A DNA stretch of 64,000 nucleotides from the NCBI RefSeq assembly GCF_001294575.1, contig NZ_CP012676.1, forward strand, positions 2,728,001 through 2,792,000. The letters are read 5' to 3'. The notes beneath the pieces were generated by a model, which was given only the letters and a program-made list of their open reading frames with translations, had not been told where the DNA came from and searched no databases. Source of the DNA: Pseudomonas versuta. Lineage in GTDB: Bacteria > Pseudomonadota > Gammaproteobacteria > Pseudomonadales > Pseudomonadaceae. Below are positions 43,913 through 52,620 of this stretch, piece after piece; within the stretch, counting starts at the first letter, position 1; each line of letters opens with the position of its first letter. The translations under genes and the position numbers were made by a program.

Positions 43913-44910
43913 ACACCCCAGCGCCACTTACTCTGGAAACACCTGCTGAACATCCTTTCGCGCAATTTGTACGCATCCTAGGCAAGGGCAAGCGCGGTGC
44001 CCGCAACCTGACTCGCGAAGAAGCCCGCGAGGCGATGGGCATGTTGCTCGATGAGAAGGCTGAGGACACACAACTGGGCGCCTTCCTGATGTTGTTGCGA
44101 CACAAGGAAGAAAGCCCTGAAGAATTGGCCGGTTTCACCGAAGCAGTACGCGAGCGTCTGGCAGCCCCCGCAATCAAAGTCGATATCGACTGGCCGACGT
44201 ACGCAGGCAAGAAGCGCCATTTACCCTGGTATCTGCTGGCGGCCAAATGCCTGTCCCAAAATGGCATACGTATATTTATGCATGGCGGCGGCGCCCATAC
44301 CGCCGGCCGTCTATACAGTGAACAACTGCTCGATGAGCTGGCCATACCGTTGTGTCGCAACTGGCAAAGCGTTGAAATCGCTCTGGGCCGGGACAATCTG
44401 GCATTTATGCCGCTGCAGGACTGGGCGCCGCAATTGCAACGCATGATCGATCTGCGCAACACCCTTGGCTTGCGCTCACCGATTCACTCGCTGGCACGCA
44501 TTCTAAATCCCCTGGGTGCGCGTTGCGGCCTGCAGAGCATCTTTCATCCGGGTTACCAAAGCGTGCATCGCGAAGCCAGCGGCCTGCTGGGTGACACCAG
44601 CATCGTGGTTAAAGGCGATGGCGGTGAAATCGAAATCAACCCGGACAGCCTGAGCCATCTTTACGGCACCACGGCAGGAGCGAACTGGGACGAAGAGTGG
44701 CCTGCCTTGTCTGCACAGCGCCACGTCAAACCGGCGACACTGGAGACTCAACATCTCAAGGCACTATGGCGTGGAGAGGTCGAAGACAGCTATCCGCAAC
44801 TGGCTATGATATCGACCATGGCCCTTGCCTTGCGCGGGCTGGGAACACCCCGCGAACAAGCCTTCGAGCTGGCACAGCGTTATTGGGACAATCGCAACAA
44901 ATCGATTTAA
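43909..44910 (+). CDS. ybiB: YbiB/TrpD2-type phosphoribosyltransferase-fold protein
   Basis: A 333-residue homologue of anthranilate phosphoribosyltransferase: LTREEAREAMGMLLDEKAED, FLMLLRHKEESPEELAGFTE, and GGGAHTAGRLYSE where TrpD has its GTGGD loop. E. coli YbiB binds nucleic acid and is LexA regulated; it lacks TrpD activity. The coupling to the tus operon is typical of pseudomonads and suggests a link with tRNA modification, which is inference. Confidence 0.88.
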   Translation: MNTPAPLTLETPAEHPFAQFVRILGKGKRGARNLTREEAREAMGMLLDEKAEDTQLGAFLMLLRHKEESPEELAGFTEAVRERLAAPAIKVDIDWPTYAGKKRHLPWYLLAAKCLSQNGIRIFMHGGGAHTAGRLYSEQLLDELAIPLCRNWQSVEIALGRDNLAFMPLQDWAPQLQRMIDLRNTLGLRSPIHSLARILNPLGARCGLQSIFHPGYQSVHREASGLLGDTSIVVKGDGGEIEINPDSLSHLYGTTAGANWDEEWPALSAQRHVKPATLETQHLKALWRGEVEDSYPQLAMISTMALALRGLGTPREQAFELAQRYWDNRNKSI

Positions 44911-44998
44911 CTGATGCTTGGCGCCCAAGTTTTGCGCTGTTTGTTCGAACTCAGCCCATTAGACTGAACTCCAACGCAAAATAGCCAAGGAGCCTCAC

Positions 44999-45997
44999 AT
45001 GGGCCTGTTGATCGAAGGACACTGGCATGACCAGTGGTACGAAAGCAGCAAGGACGGGGCGTTCCAACGCGAGCAGGCATTGCGCCGCAACTGGGTGACC
45101 ATGGACGGCTCGCCCGGGCCGACGGGTAGCGGTGGCTTTGCAGCCCAGGCAGGCCGCTACCACCTGTACGTCTCCCTCGCCTGCCCCTGGGCCCACCGAA
45201 CCTTGGTCACCCGCCAAATCAAAGGCCTTGAGTCGCTGATTGAGGTATCGGTGGTCAGTTGGCTGATGCTGGAAAACGGCTGGACCTTTGACAAGGCTTT
45301 TGGCTCCAGCGGAGACCGTCTCGACAACCTGAACTATTTGTATCAGCGCTACATCCTGGACACGCCCGATTACTCTGGCCGCGTCACCGTGCCCGTGCTC
45401 TGGGACAAGCAGCAACAGTGCATTGTCAGCAACGAGTCGGCCGATATCATCCGTATGTTCAACACTGCATTTGACGGCCTGACAGGCAACACCCTGGACT
45501 TGTATCCGCAGTCGCTGGCCGCACAGATAGATAGCTGGAATGAAAGGATTTACCCGGCACTGAACAACGGTGTCTACCGCGCTGGATTTGCCACTTCCCA
45601 ATCGGCTTACGAACTGGCATTTAATGATGTATTTCGCGAACTTGACCAGCTGGAAGCGCACCTGACACAACATCGCTACCTGGCTGGCGAGTTTTTAACT
45701 GAGTCAGATATACGTCTATTCACCACACTGATCCGGTTTGATGCGGTGTACTACAGCCATTTCAAATGCAATGAGCGGCGTATTGCCGATTATCCGAATT
45801 TGTCCAACTGGCTACGCGAGCTCTACCAATGGCCTGGCGTTGCGCAAACCGTGGATTTCACCCACATCAAGGGACACTATTACGCCAGTCATCGCACGAT
45901 CAATCCTACGGGCATCATCCCGAAAGGCCCGGCGCTGGACTTTACCCGCCCCCATGACCGTACCCGCTTGACAGGCAAGGGCATCCAGCAACGCTAA
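44999..45997 (+). CDS. yqjG: glutathionyl-hydroquinone reductase
   Basis: A 332-residue Xi-class glutathione transferase. The active Cys62 lies in LACPWAHRTLVTRQIKG; also WTFDKAFGSS, VPVLWDKQQQCIVSNESADI and the C-terminal YYSHFKCNERRI. These enzymes reduce glutathionyl-hydroquinones with a second glutathione. AAGGAG precedes the ATG. It is followed by a YheU-type gene. Confidence 0.92.
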   Translation: MGLLIEGHWHDQWYESSKDGAFQREQALRRNWVTMDGSPGPTGSGGFAAQAGRYHLYVSLACPWAHRTLVTRQIKGLESLIEVSVVSWLMLENGWTFDKAFGSSGDRLDNLNYLYQRYILDTPDYSGRVTVPVLWDKQQQCIVSNESADIIRMFNTAFDGLTGNTLDLYPQSLAAQIDSWNERIYPALNNGVYRAGFATSQSAYELAFNDVFRELDQLEAHLTQHRYLAGEFLTESDIRLFTTLIRFDAVYYSHFKCNERRIADYPNLSNWLRELYQWPGVAQTVDFTHIKGHYYASHRTINPTGIIPKGPALDFTRPHDRTRLTGKGIQQR

Positions 45998-46068
45998 AAC
46001 CTGCAAATCTGCTGGCCGCACAGGCTTGCGGCCAGTAGCATCGCGCGCACTGTTTACGAGAACGTCCC

Positions 46069-46296
46069 ATGCTTATCCCATACGACCAGCTAGAACCTGA
46101 CACCCTGACCCGCCTGATTGAAGACTTCGTGAGCCGCGAAGGAACGGACAATGGTGATGACACACCTCAGGAGACACGCGTGCTGCGAGTACGCCATGCC
46201 CTGAGCAAAGGCCAGGCCGTAATCTTCTTCGACCTCGAAAGCCAGCAGTGTCAGCTGATGCCCAAACACGCAGTGCCAAAAGAGTTTTTTGATTAA
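46069..46296 (+). CDS. yheU: YheU family protein
   Basis: A 75-residue protein: MLIPYDQLEPDTLTRLIEDF, VSREGTDNGD. Typical length and motifs for the YheU family, role unknown, soluble. It begins 71 bases after the reductase gene. Confidence 0.9.
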   Translation: MLIPYDQLEPDTLTRLIEDFVSREGTDNGDDTPQETRVLRVRHALSKGQAVIFFDLESQQCQLMPKHAVPKEFFD

Positions 46297-46418
46297 CGAT
46301 CACCGCTTGCCCTTTGTGCCCGCCTCTAGCCGGCGATGTGGGCCGGTATCGGCAAGGCTGCGGCCCAACAAAAAAGCAAATCGGCTTGAGCTACAACCTG
46401 CTGTGGCAGGAAAGACCT

Positions 46419-46751
46419 TCATGGACTCGAGAAGCGCGGGCCCAGCAAAATAATTGTCGCGCCAATCACGCACAATCCAAGTCCCAGCCAGTCGGATCCC
46501 AACGGCCGAATACGCTCCACCACTGCCAACCAGGCAATCGACGTCACAATGTAGATCCCGCCATAAGCCGCGTAGGCTCGCCCGGCATAGGTTGCCTCGA
46601 CTTTGGTCAACAGCAGGGCAAACACCGCCAGACTCAAGACTGCAGGCACCACCCACCAGACACTCTTGCCCTGGCGCAGCCACATCCAGAACCCATAGCA
46701 GCCCGCTATCTCAAACAGGGCGGCCAAAAAAAACCAAACGTAATTAAGCAT
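46419..46751 (-). CDS. ynfA: YnfA family (UPF0060) membrane protein
   Basis: A 110-residue protein with four membrane helices and signature [18 protein letters not shown] and [17 protein letters not shown]. Members belong to the small-multidrug-resistance superfamily and may export cationic compounds. ATG at 46751 fits the family length; the longer frame to 46781 does not. Confidence 0.92.
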   Translation of the reverse strand: MLNYVWFFLAALFEIAGCYGFWMWLRQGKSVWWVVPAVLSLAVFALLLTKVEATYAGRAYAAYGGIYIVTSIAWLAVVERIRPLGSDWLGLGLCVIGATIILLGPRFSSP

Positions 46752-46959
46752 GTATGAACTCTCCCAATGCGCAGCGCGCAACCCTACGCGCCGGCCTTTG
46801 GCCGATCAAGGCTGAAGTGTTTTGAGAACCGAATGAATAAAAGTTGAATTTTCCACAGGCAGGACAAGTCGGACGTTATAAGCACTGCCTATTCATGCTT
46901 TTGAAACAGTGCCCTTAACAATCTGCAAGTTGGCAGAACACATCAATAAGGAAATGATC

Positions 46960-47112
46960 ATGACCACGATTCTACTCATCATCCTGATTCTGCTGTTAGT
47001 CGGCGGATTGCCTGTGTTCCCCCACTCAAAAAGCTGGGGCTACGGGCCGTCAGGCATCATCGGCGTCATCCTTGTGGTGCTGCTGGTTTTGCTGTTACTC
47101 GGCAAGATATAG
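46960..47112 (+). CDS. DUF3309 small membrane protein, 50 aa
   Basis: The 50-residue product MTTILLIILILLLVGGLPVF then HSKSWGYGPSGIIGV is the DUF3309 pattern: two hydrophobic helices around a tryptophan-glycine turn. AAGGAAATG precedes the ATG. Function unknown; found alone in many proteobacteria. Confidence 0.85.
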   Translation: MTTILLIILILLLVGGLPVFPHSKSWGYGPSGIIGVILVVLLVLLLLGKI

Positions 47113-47135
47113 CCCTAAACGGGTGCACAACCCGC

Positions 47136-47177
47136 GCACAATAAAAAAGAGGCCCTAAGGCCTCTTTTTTATTGTGC
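47136..47177. terminator. bidirectional terminator with 19-base stem
   Basis: GCACAATAAAAAAGAGGCC and its exact inverse flank a CTAA loop. A/T runs on both sides serve the convergent DUF3309 and LTA-synthase-family genes. Confidence 0.92.
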
Positions 47178-47183
47178 ATTCAC

Positions 47184-49262
47184 TTACTTCGGATCTTCAA
47201 CACCCGCGGTGTTATCCAGCAGGCTCTTAGTTGCCGTCTGCAGGAAGGATTCGAGTTTCTTTTTAAGCTCGGCCTCATCCGGCGAATCGGTTACAACCCT
47301 GGCTTCAGGATTGGTGCCCAGGTTGTACTGCCAAACCTTGGCCGGCATATCCTTGGGCTGAACCAGCAAGTGGTCGCCACTGATGATTGCCACTGTCTGG
47401 TCACTGCCGGACGGCTTGATCACACCCGTCCCCTTGTCGCCTTCAGGCAGAGTCAGCAGATCGCGACCCCAGCATTGCTGACGGAACTCGCCACCCAGAC
47501 GGCCCATGATGGTAGGGACGATATCAACCTGTGTCCCCACGGTGTCATTGCGCGCGCCAAACTTCTCCTGGATGCCAGGCCCGATCAACAGCAATGGAAC
47601 GTTGAAGCGCCCCAGGTCCATCTCGGATATCTGCTGTTCGTTACCGAAGCCGTGGTCGCCAACGACCACAAACAGCGTTTCCTTGAAGTACGGTTCTTTA
47701 CGCGCTTTTTCAAAGAACTGACCCAGCGCCCAGTCCGAGTAACGCATCGCAGTCAAATGCTCGTTGAGCGATCCACGGTCAGTTACGGGCTCGACCGGCA
47801 ATGGTGTCGGCAAGGCATACGGCGTGTGGTTGGACAGGGTTTGCAGCAAGGCATAGAACGGTTCTTTGCCTTCACGCTTTTTCAGCTCTTCCAGACCACG
47901 GTTGAACATGTCCTGATCGGAGACGCCCCAGGTCGGATCCGAGAACACCGGGTCAACAAAATCGTTACGCCCCACAAAAGTGGTCATACCCTGATTACTG
48001 AAGAAACCCGACTGGTTGTCCCAGGCAAAATCACCGTTGTAGACATAGACGTCGTCAAACTTGCGGGCACTGAGCAGCTCAGGCAAACCGGACAGCTTGT
48101 GGCTGCCTTCCGGGGTTTGCATCAGGTATTCGAAACCAGGCAGGTTCGGGAAACAGGCCATGGTTGCGAACATACCCTGATGGGTATGCGTGCCGTTGGA
48201 GAAGAAGCGCTCAAACAACAGGCCTTCTTTAGACAGATTGTCGAAGTACGGAGTGACATTGCCCGGACGACCCAGCGCACCCACCGAGTGCCCGGCGAAG
48301 CTTTCCATCAGGATCACGACAACGTTCTTGATCGGCAGGGTTTTTTCAGCCGGTGGCGTGGTATCGCGACGTACCGGCGCCGTGTCCGGATCGACCAGTT
48401 TGTCGTTTTCGGTCAACAGCATGTCGCGCACGGTCTGTTGGGCCACTGGCTCTTCCAGCGTGGCCTTCCAGATGTTGGTGCGTTCGTCGGAGAAGCGGCT
48501 TTTCGCAGCGGTAATCAGCGACAGAGAGCCGTTAAGACCCAGCTGGTTGGCAAAGTTGGAGTCGGTTGTGTAGGCATCGCCCCAGCGCAGCGGAGGACCT
48601 TGACGCAAGGTGCCGCGAGCAGCAACCACACATACCAGCAGTACCACCACAAAGACCGCGATACGGCCATACCACGGTGCCACGGCACGGGCTGTGCCGG
48701 CTACAGCAGAGGTAGTGCGCGAGGTGGTCAGTCGATCGGCACCGCGAAATGCAAAGTACAGAATGACCGTTCCAACAGCCCAGGCCAACAGGTAGCGCAC
48801 CACCGGAAAACCGTACCAGAGCATGCTCATCACGGTTTTAGGGTCTTCCTTGACGTACTGGAACACCAGGCCGTTAAGACGCTGGTGGAACTCGCGGTAG
48901 AAGTCCATCTCCATCAGGCCCAAAAAGAGCGCCAGGCTGGAAGCGGCTGTCAGCCAGAAGCGCATCACACCGCGCATCGTCATGGCTTTAACACTGAGCA
49001 TCGCCAGCAGTAGAGGAATGCTGAGATACACCACAATTCGCAGGTCAAATCGCAGACCGTTAGCGAACGCTTCGAGGAAGGTCGAAGCCGGGGTATCGAG
49101 GATCATTTCACGGTTGTAAACCAGCAGTGCCACCCGTAGCAGGGTGAACATCAACATCATGATCAAGGCGCAGAGCAGCGTAAACGCCAGATGCGATTTG
49201 ACGGTCGGTTGCAACATACGCATTGCGGCGTGCTGTTGTTTTGGGGCGTCCGGGTTTGCCAT
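47184..49262 (-). CDS. LTA synthase-family sulfatase-fold phosphotransferase
   Basis: A 692-residue inner-membrane protein. Five N-terminal membrane helices (first ~210 residues), then a periplasmic alkaline-phosphatase/sulfatase-like domain: VVVILMESFAGHSVGALG, nucleophile threonine region NGTHTHQGMFATMACF, and metal ligands in VVGDHGFGNEQQ. In Gram-negative bacteria relatives (OpgB-like, MdoB-like) move phosphoglycerol from phosphatidylglycerol to periplasmic glucans or other acceptors. It ends at a shared terminator with DUF3309. Confidence 0.88.
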   Translation of the reverse strand: MANPDAPKQQHAAMRMLQPTVKSHLAFTLLCALIMMLMFTLLRVALLVYNREMILDTPASTFLEAFANGLRFDLRIVVYLSIPLLLAMLSVKAMTMRGVMRFWLTAASSLALFLGLMEMDFYREFHQRLNGLVFQYVKEDPKTVMSMLWYGFPVVRYLLAWAVGTVILYFAFRGADRLTTSRTTSAVAGTARAVAPWYGRIAVFVVVLLVCVVAARGTLRQGPPLRWGDAYTTDSNFANQLGLNGSLSLITAAKSRFSDERTNIWKATLEEPVAQQTVRDMLLTENDKLVDPDTAPVRRDTTPPAEKTLPIKNVVVILMESFAGHSVGALGRPGNVTPYFDNLSKEGLLFERFFSNGTHTHQGMFATMACFPNLPGFEYLMQTPEGSHKLSGLPELLSARKFDDVYVYNGDFAWDNQSGFFSNQGMTTFVGRNDFVDPVFSDPTWGVSDQDMFNRGLEELKKREGKEPFYALLQTLSNHTPYALPTPLPVEPVTDRGSLNEHLTAMRYSDWALGQFFEKARKEPYFKETLFVVVGDHGFGNEQQISEMDLGRFNVPLLLIGPGIQEKFGARNDTVGTQVDIVPTIMGRLGGEFRQQCWGRDLLTLPEGDKGTGVIKPSGSDQTVAIISGDHLLVQPKDMPAKVWQYNLGTNPEARVVTDSPDEAELKKKLESFLQTATKSLLDNTAGVEDPK

Positions 49263-49373
49263 GTCTTTTAAGGACCCATTTGTTCAAGTTAAAAAAGTAG
49301 TCAGCCGATATTTTGCTGGCGGATTGTCTTGAATAGATCGTGAAAATTCCGTGCAGAGCACATCTTGAAACAT

Positions 49374-49735
49374 AAGAAAGGGCCTTTCGGCCCCTCTTGC
49401 TCAAGGTTCTGATGAAATTTCAGGGTGGTAGCCATGAGGCTCACAATGAAATATCAGCAGGCCCTGGAAGATACTCGATCGCTACCCGGCCTGCTCGCTG
49501 CCTGCAAAACATAGTGCGGCAAAGCGAAAACATCGATATGGATTTCAGACACGCCTGACCACGGTTCTCGCAGAGCAACACTTAACCCTGCTCGACAGGG
49601 TCGGTGGACTGCACAATGATCACATCGGATTTTTCTTTGAATGGAGGGCAACGGACGGTCACCCGCCCTTGACCGACAGACAAACCAGAGGTGCTTGGGT
49701 TACCGCCAGTTCAACTGCCCAACAACGAGGCGCAT
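49374..49735 (-). ncRNA. possible independent transcript of unknown type
   Basis: On the minus strand a TAGAAT box (about 49738-49743) with TTCGAC 18 bases upstream could be a sigma-70 promoter. About 360 bases later there is a terminator-like hairpin (AAGAGGGGCC, GAAA loop, GGCCCTTTCTT at 49374-49398) before the LTA-type gene. The sequence between has no clear long gene. A 32-codon frame (TTG SVGQGRVTVRCPPFKEKSD) is also possible inside it. It does not resemble rnpB, tmRNA, SRP RNA or 6S RNA from memory. Untested. Confidence 0.3.
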
Positions 49736-49828
49736 TCTACTTCGGGGAAGATGTCAGGTCGAACCCTGGCGCAGACAAACTGAGCAGGCCGCCACGTCAT
49801 ACAACCGTCGCAGCCCGCTGAGTGCAGC

Positions 49829-50020
49829 TCAAATCCGCACATTGCCCCGTGGCCCGGCGATGGCCCAAATGATCAGGCCCAGTACCGGCAGGAAAATGAT
49901 CAGCAATACCCAGATGACTTTCGCCCCGGTTCCTGCACTGCTTTTGATCACATTGATGATGGCCCAGATATCCAGAACCAGGATGATCAGACCAACCAGA
50001 CCGTTAAACGTGGAACCCAT
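49829..50020 (-). CDS. PLDc_N-domain small membrane protein, 63 aa
   Basis: Two helices (LVGLIILVLDIWAIINV; WVLLIIFLPVLGLIIWA) ending in IAGPRG identify PLDc_N. It lacks any catalytic domain. AGGAGCGTC lies before the ATG at 50020. Paralogue of 24223-24444, with the core-type copy here. Confidence 0.88.
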   Translation of the reverse strand: MGSTFNGLVGLIILVLDIWAIINVIKSSAGTGAKVIWVLLIIFLPVLGLIIWAIAGPRGNVRI

Positions 50021-50103
50021 GGTGACGCTCCTGAGTGAGTAATTGTTCACATAGGATAGTCAGCCGTGGCGAGGGTTCCGGTTTTTTATTGCAGTGGCCC
50101 GGG

Positions 50104-50634
50104 TCAAACGTGGACAGCAACTTTCAAGGCATCCAGCGAAGGCGCTGCACTGATCCCTGCTTCGGCACACAGCTCCAGTACGCGAGGCACATCATTACCG
50201 TAAACCAGCACTACCTGGATCTCGTCATCCAGAGGCTGGCTGAGGTTCATCAGCACGTACCCTCCTTTCTCCGGATTCATGCTCCCCATCTGGATCTGGA
50301 TACGGTTAAGCGCTGTCAGCGCCTCGGTTTTAGCCAGCTGCTTGGGCTTGATATTGAATGCAACACCCGGCCCGAACGACGCAACGATCTGGGCAAACAG
50401 ATCCATATAGGTATCGGCCTGAAACAGAACCGTGTCCGGCAGACTGCCGATCACAACCCATTCGCCCAGCGAAATCGGGAAGCTGTCGTCGTAGTTAATG
50501 TCCGGATTGGCGGCCAGAAATGCCGCCGGATCTGCGTAAGCCTGGGCTGCTTCTGCGGCGATTGCGGCGATATCGTCGTCGCCCATGCACCCAGAGCTGA
50601 TTTTGCTGATGAGTTCAACGAGAGCGGTTTTCAT
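50104..50634 (-). CDS. conserved-looking hypothetical protein, 176 aa
   Basis: The product begins MKTALVELISKISSGCMGDD. No signal peptide or membrane helix; the middle has strands such as EWVVIGSLPDTVLFQADTYM and GGYVLMNLSQPLDDEIQVVL. Family not recognised. ATG at 50634 is chosen over 50640 because the upstream two codons add nothing. Gene lies next to the ankyrin gene on the same strand, 70 bases apart. Confidence 0.65.
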   Translation of the reverse strand: MKTALVELISKISSGCMGDDDIAAIAAEAAQAYADPAAFLAANPDINYDDSFPISLGEWVVIGSLPDTVLFQADTYMDLFAQIVASFGPGVAFNIKPKQLAKTEALTALNRIQIQMGSMNPEKGGYVLMNLSQPLDDEIQVVLVYGNDVPRVLELCAEAGISAAPSLDALKVAVHV

Positions 50635-50704
50635 GGGCATGGCCTGTCACGAGGAAAATTGAGGGCGCGCAGGATATATCAAATGCGCGCCGCAGGGTCT
50701 GAAA

Positions 50705-51238
50705 TCAACCCGACAGTTTTTCCAGCAGGGCCACAGCATCCGTGGCGCCCATGGTCCTGGCGGCATCCAGCGCCGTAATGCCATTGGCATCCTTGGCTTT
50801 TGGATCTGCGCCTTTGCTGATCAGGTAGTCGATGATCGCCACACGATTGAACATCGCCGCCATCATCAGCGCGGTACGGCCATCAAACGAAGCGCCTTCC
50901 ACTTGAGCGCCAGCCTCGACCAGCGCTTTGACCATCTCCAGGTCGCCTTTAAAGGCGGCGCCTGCGATCGGGCTCTGACCGTTGTCGTTGCGGATCTCCG
51001 GATCGGCTTTGTGTTCGAGCAAGACCTTCACCGCTTCAACGTGCCCGTGATAACTGGCCAGCATCAACAAGGTGTCGCCCTTGTGATTGCGCAAATTGGG
51101 CGGCAAACCCTTGCTCAGCAAGGCCGCCAGCATGGCGGCATCACCCTCTCGGGCCTTGTTGAAAACCTGCTCGGCAAACTCGGCGGCCTCTTCCGGGGTC
51201 ATCTGCCGATTTTTGTCTGCTGGCTTGTCGTCTGACAT
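50705..51238 (-). CDS. ankyrin-repeat protein, 177 aa
   Basis: After a charged N-terminus (MSDDKPADKNRQMTPEEAAE) four ankyrin repeats follow: NHKGDTLLMLASYHGHVEAV, NDNGQSPIAGAAFKGDLEMV, FDGRTALMMAAMFNRVAIID and ANGITALDAARTMGATDAV. Small bacterial ankyrin proteins act as protein-binding scaffolds; in P. aeruginosa AnkB supports catalase KatB, but no catalase is adjacent. GGAGC precedes the ATG. Confidence 0.88.
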   Translation of the reverse strand: MSDDKPADKNRQMTPEEAAEFAEQVFNKAREGDAAMLAALLSKGLPPNLRNHKGDTLLMLASYHGHVEAVKVLLEHKADPEIRNDNGQSPIAGAAFKGDLEMVKALVEAGAQVEGASFDGRTALMMAAMFNRVAIIDYLISKGADPKAKDANGITALDAARTMGATDAVALLEKLSG

Positions 51239-51489
51239 ATGAAGCTCCACGTTCGTAACAAAGAGCACCAGTTTCCTGAGACAGCACCGTCATGTCATCC
51301 CTTTTTTGCTCAAGTGAGCCATAGCGACAATCAATCGGCGGCAAAGATTCCATATGAATGCAAAATTTAACGGTCCGATTGGGCAAAATGCAGGATGCAC
51401 GATGGCCATTCATGCAGAATGCACGACCAGTGATTTCCAACAAAATTATAACTTGTTGATTTATAAGGATATTTTAAAAAAAATAATAG

Positions 51490-51505
51490 TGGCACAATCA
51501 CTGCA
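51490..51505 (+). promoter_or_regulatory. sigma-54-type promoter
   Basis: TGGCAC-N5-CTGCA: the invariant GG (51491-51492) and GC (51503-51504) are 10 bases apart as in -24/-12 promoters. It lies 48 bases before the ATG of the following 92-residue protein, giving a short leader. The AT-rich stretch 51430-51490 might hold enhancer/IHF sites. Confidence 0.55.
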
Positions 51506-51552
51506 ATACCTACTCCATGCATGCCCTTCATGAGCTAATGGAGCTGAATCAC

Positions 51553-51831
51553 ATGAGCCTGATCCAAGACAAATTCGCATCGTTGTTCTCTAACCACAGC
51601 GTCACTGTCAAACCCCGCCCGGATGGCGGCGTGTTGTTGACCCTGTGTGACAGCGAAGGCAAACAGACACAGCGCTCAATTTCCTACGCGCAACTGCACA
51701 CCGCAGAACAACTGACGTGGGTGATCAGCGCGATTCGACGTGACCTGGCCGGTACTGCCAGTGAACTACCGTCGATTTCGATGCTGCAAAGCCAGCATCG
51801 CTTTGCCCTGCCGACCTACCACTCCCGGTAG
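51553..51831 (+). CDS. DUF3509-like small protein, 92 aa
   Basis: The product reads MSLIQDKFASLFSNHSVTVK, then RPDGGVLLTLCDSEGK and ISYAQLHTAEQLTWVISAIR, resembling the DUF3509 family of pseudomonads. GGAG lies 9 bases before this ATG; upstream ATGs at 51517 and 51538 would lie at or beyond the predicted sigma-54 transcription start. Function unknown; the promoter type suggests nitrogen, carbon or motility-related control. Confidence 0.7.
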   Translation: MSLIQDKFASLFSNHSVTVKPRPDGGVLLTLCDSEGKQTQRSISYAQLHTAEQLTWVISAIRRDLAGTASELPSISMLQSQHRFALPTYHSR

Positions 51832-51860
51832 TCGTTGCACCTGCATAAACGCAGAATGCC

Positions 51861-51902
51861 AAAAAGCCAGCAGACGCTATCAACGCGGCGGCTGGCTTTT
51901 TT
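51861..51902. terminator. terminator between convergent genes
   Basis: AAAAAGCCAGC and GCTGGCTTTTTT pair across a 19-base loop, 30 bases after the DUF3509-like gene; may serve both strands before mtnD. Confidence 0.75.
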
Positions 51903-51965
51903 GTGCAACCGGGGCCCGCTCATCCTGCGGGATCGACCCTGGCAAAGCTGATCGACAGTTGCCCC

Positions 51966-52511
51966 TTAGTCTTCAAGGCGGGGGAAGCGGCTGGCGATGT
52001 CATTACCGGTGAAGTTGGCCACCGGGCCTTCAGGGCTGCTGAACAGGCGAACGGTCACAAAATGTGGATGTTCGCCCATGTCAAACCAGTGCGGCGTGCC
52101 CGCCGGGATGGAAATCAGGTCATTTTTTTCGCACAGGACTGCGTAAAGATAATCGCCAATATGCAAGGTAAACAGCCCACGCCCGGCAACGAAGAAACGC
52201 ACGTCATCTTCGCTATAGCGATGCTCGTCAAGAAACCTGGCTCTCAACTCGGCTTTTTGCGGATGGTCGCGGTCGAGGCTGATCACATCGACAGTGGTAT
52301 AGCCGCGCTCGGTCATCAATTGATCAATCTGCTCGCGATAGGCATCGATCACTTCTTCGTGGCTGGCACCCGCCCGGATCGGCGCGGCCGTTTGCCAGCG
52401 GTCAAAGTGAATGCCCTGCTCGGCCAGAGTCGCAGCAATGTCTTCAAGGTGCGTCAACACCTTGTGGGGTATTTCGGGGCTTGATACGTGATAAACGAAC
52501 AGACTGCTCAT
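51966..52511 (-). CDS. mtnD: acireductone dioxygenase, altered metal-ligand positions
   Basis: A 181-residue cupin of the methionine salvage pathway, converting acireductone to 2-keto-4-methylthiobutyrate and formate (Fe form). Motifs: FLDEHRYSEDDVRFFVAG and GTPHWFDMGEHPHF. In the Klebsiella enzyme the ligands are HxH, E six residues on, and a distal H; here the first is His97, but the second is Tyr99 and the glutamate position is Asp103, while His141 is kept. Activity may thus be altered. ATG at 52511 fits. No mtnB or mtnC adjoin. Confidence 0.85.
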   Translation of the reverse strand: MSSLFVYHVSSPEIPHKVLTHLEDIAATLAEQGIHFDRWQTAAPIRAGASHEEVIDAYREQIDQLMTERGYTTVDVISLDRDHPQKAELRARFLDEHRYSEDDVRFFVAGRGLFTLHIGDYLYAVLCEKNDLISIPAGTPHWFDMGEHPHFVTVRLFSSPEGPVANFTGNDIASRFPRLED

Positions 52512-52620
52512 GGGGCGTGGTTCCTCGGCATAGACATGCGCTTCGGGCTTTTTCAAGCCGTTCTGGCATCTCTTTCAAATCAGGCTGCAGGCTTCTTTGC
52601 GGTGAAGTCCGGGTCAAGGC

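Noticed and set aside
47172..49013. 613-codon open frame on the plus strand
   Set aside because: It lies exactly opposite the LTA-synthase-family gene, whose domains and membrane helices are clear; the plus-strand product has no family resemblance and arises from high-GC third-position bias.
49374..49735. RNase P RNA, tmRNA or 6S RNA
   Set aside because: Length and terminator would fit, but none of the conserved core sequences of these RNAs is present.
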